In this document: piece after piece, positions 63,908 through 64,000 of the stretch
How the letters are laid out: each line of letters begins with the position of its first letter
How positions within the stretch are numbered: the first letter of the stretch is position 1
NCBI RefSeq assembly: GCF_014193255.1
Contig: NZ_JACHZB010000005.1
Coordinates: 367,165-431,164, forward strand
Direction: 5' to 3'
Length of the DNA: 64,000 nt
Origin: Rhizobium sp. BK196
GTDB lineage: Bacteria > Pseudomonadota > Alphaproteobacteria > Rhizobiales > Rhizobiaceae
Made by a program: the position numbers and the translations under genes
The notes under the pieces: model-generated
Seen by the model: the letters and a program-made list of their open reading frames with translations, nothing else
Databases searched by the model: none
What the model was told of the DNA's origin: nothing

Positions 63908-64000
63908 CCCGACCCGAGAGATAGGTGACGTTTCGTACCGGAGACATGGGTAACACTTTTCGCTTTTTGGCGGGAGGTGTTGATGCCGTGGAAAGAGACT
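63908..64000 (+). mobile_element. Left end of an insertion sequence, probable IS481-type (cut by window edge)
   Basis: The segment 63921-63951 (ATAGGTGAC...ACATGGGT) matches the inverted relic near 62788-62831 and is followed by a purine-rich GGCGGGAGGTG leader and a start codon. The exact outer end is not visible. Confidence 0.6.
63983..64000 (+). CDS. Probable IS481-type transposase, first six codons only
   Basis: ATG at 63983 reads MPWKET and runs off the window. GGGAGGTG 3 to 10 bp upstream is a strong ribosome-binding site. The MPWKET start plus the terminal repeat is typical of rhizobial IS481-type transposases; the family call is inference because the body of the gene is outside the window. 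Confidence 0.5.

Overview
The window looks like core chromosome of a Rhizobium-type alphaproteobacterium (Rhizobiaceae). The grounds are a dusB(nifR3)-ntrB-ntrC-ntrY cluster, a fused ispDF, a pdhA-pdhB-pdhC-lpdA-lipA region with a lipoylated E1-beta, a lexA with an alphaproteobacterial GAAC-N7-GAAC operator, a four-gene aapJQMP general amino-acid ABC transporter, and high GC with dense, overlapping genes. I ran no database search. Names rest on motifs, lengths and gene order read from the sequence.

Layout: 1-4154 (minus) holds nitrogen control: dusB, ntrB, ntrC and the start of ntrY. 4296-6391 (plus) holds ispDF, a CinA C-terminal-type amidohydrolase and a small exported protein. 6396-17704 (minus) is central carbon metabolism: eno, an FtsB/DivIC-like protein and the pyruvate dehydrogenase genes, interrupted by an SGNH hydrolase and a GNAT acetyltransferase, then lpdA, two small GlsB-type membrane proteins, lipA, a P-loop protein and a RatA/COQ10-like protein. 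17846-19575 holds kdsA and a VOC-family gene. lexA (plus) meets a comEC-like gene (minus) tail to tail with overlap, then gltA (plus).

24515-37620 (minus) is a compact envelope and translation block: rpsB, tsf, pyrH, frr, uppS, cdsA, rseP, bamA, lpxD, fabZ, lpxA, lpxI, lpxB. It covers ribosome and nucleotide supply, undecaprenyl and phospholipid precursors, outer-membrane assembly and lipid A. 37843-42230 (minus) is a tightly coupled four-gene operon: a TelA-family protein, a lipoprotein that joins a solute-binding-like domain to a von Willebrand A domain, an XpaC-like membrane protein, and a second exported solute-binding-like protein. This is the best candidate here for a poorly described system. 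eipB (DUF1849) follows upstream.

43404-46351 (plus) holds ridA-like, glycerophosphodiesterase-like, FemAB-like GNAT and HIT genes. 46428-50400 (minus) holds clpS-clpA, a phasin and a DUF3126 gene. 50538-55048 holds cysE, an alpha/beta hydrolase, a complex I-type zinc protein, a FAD monooxygenase and metC. 55428-59687 (plus) is aapJQMP.

The last 4 kb is more accessory. It has small exported or unknown proteins, a DUF5623-like gene, a tRNA-Arg(TCT), an NDUFS4-like gene, and two related insertion-sequence ends in inverted orientation. The right-hand one leads into the first codons of a probable IS481-type transposase cut by the window edge.
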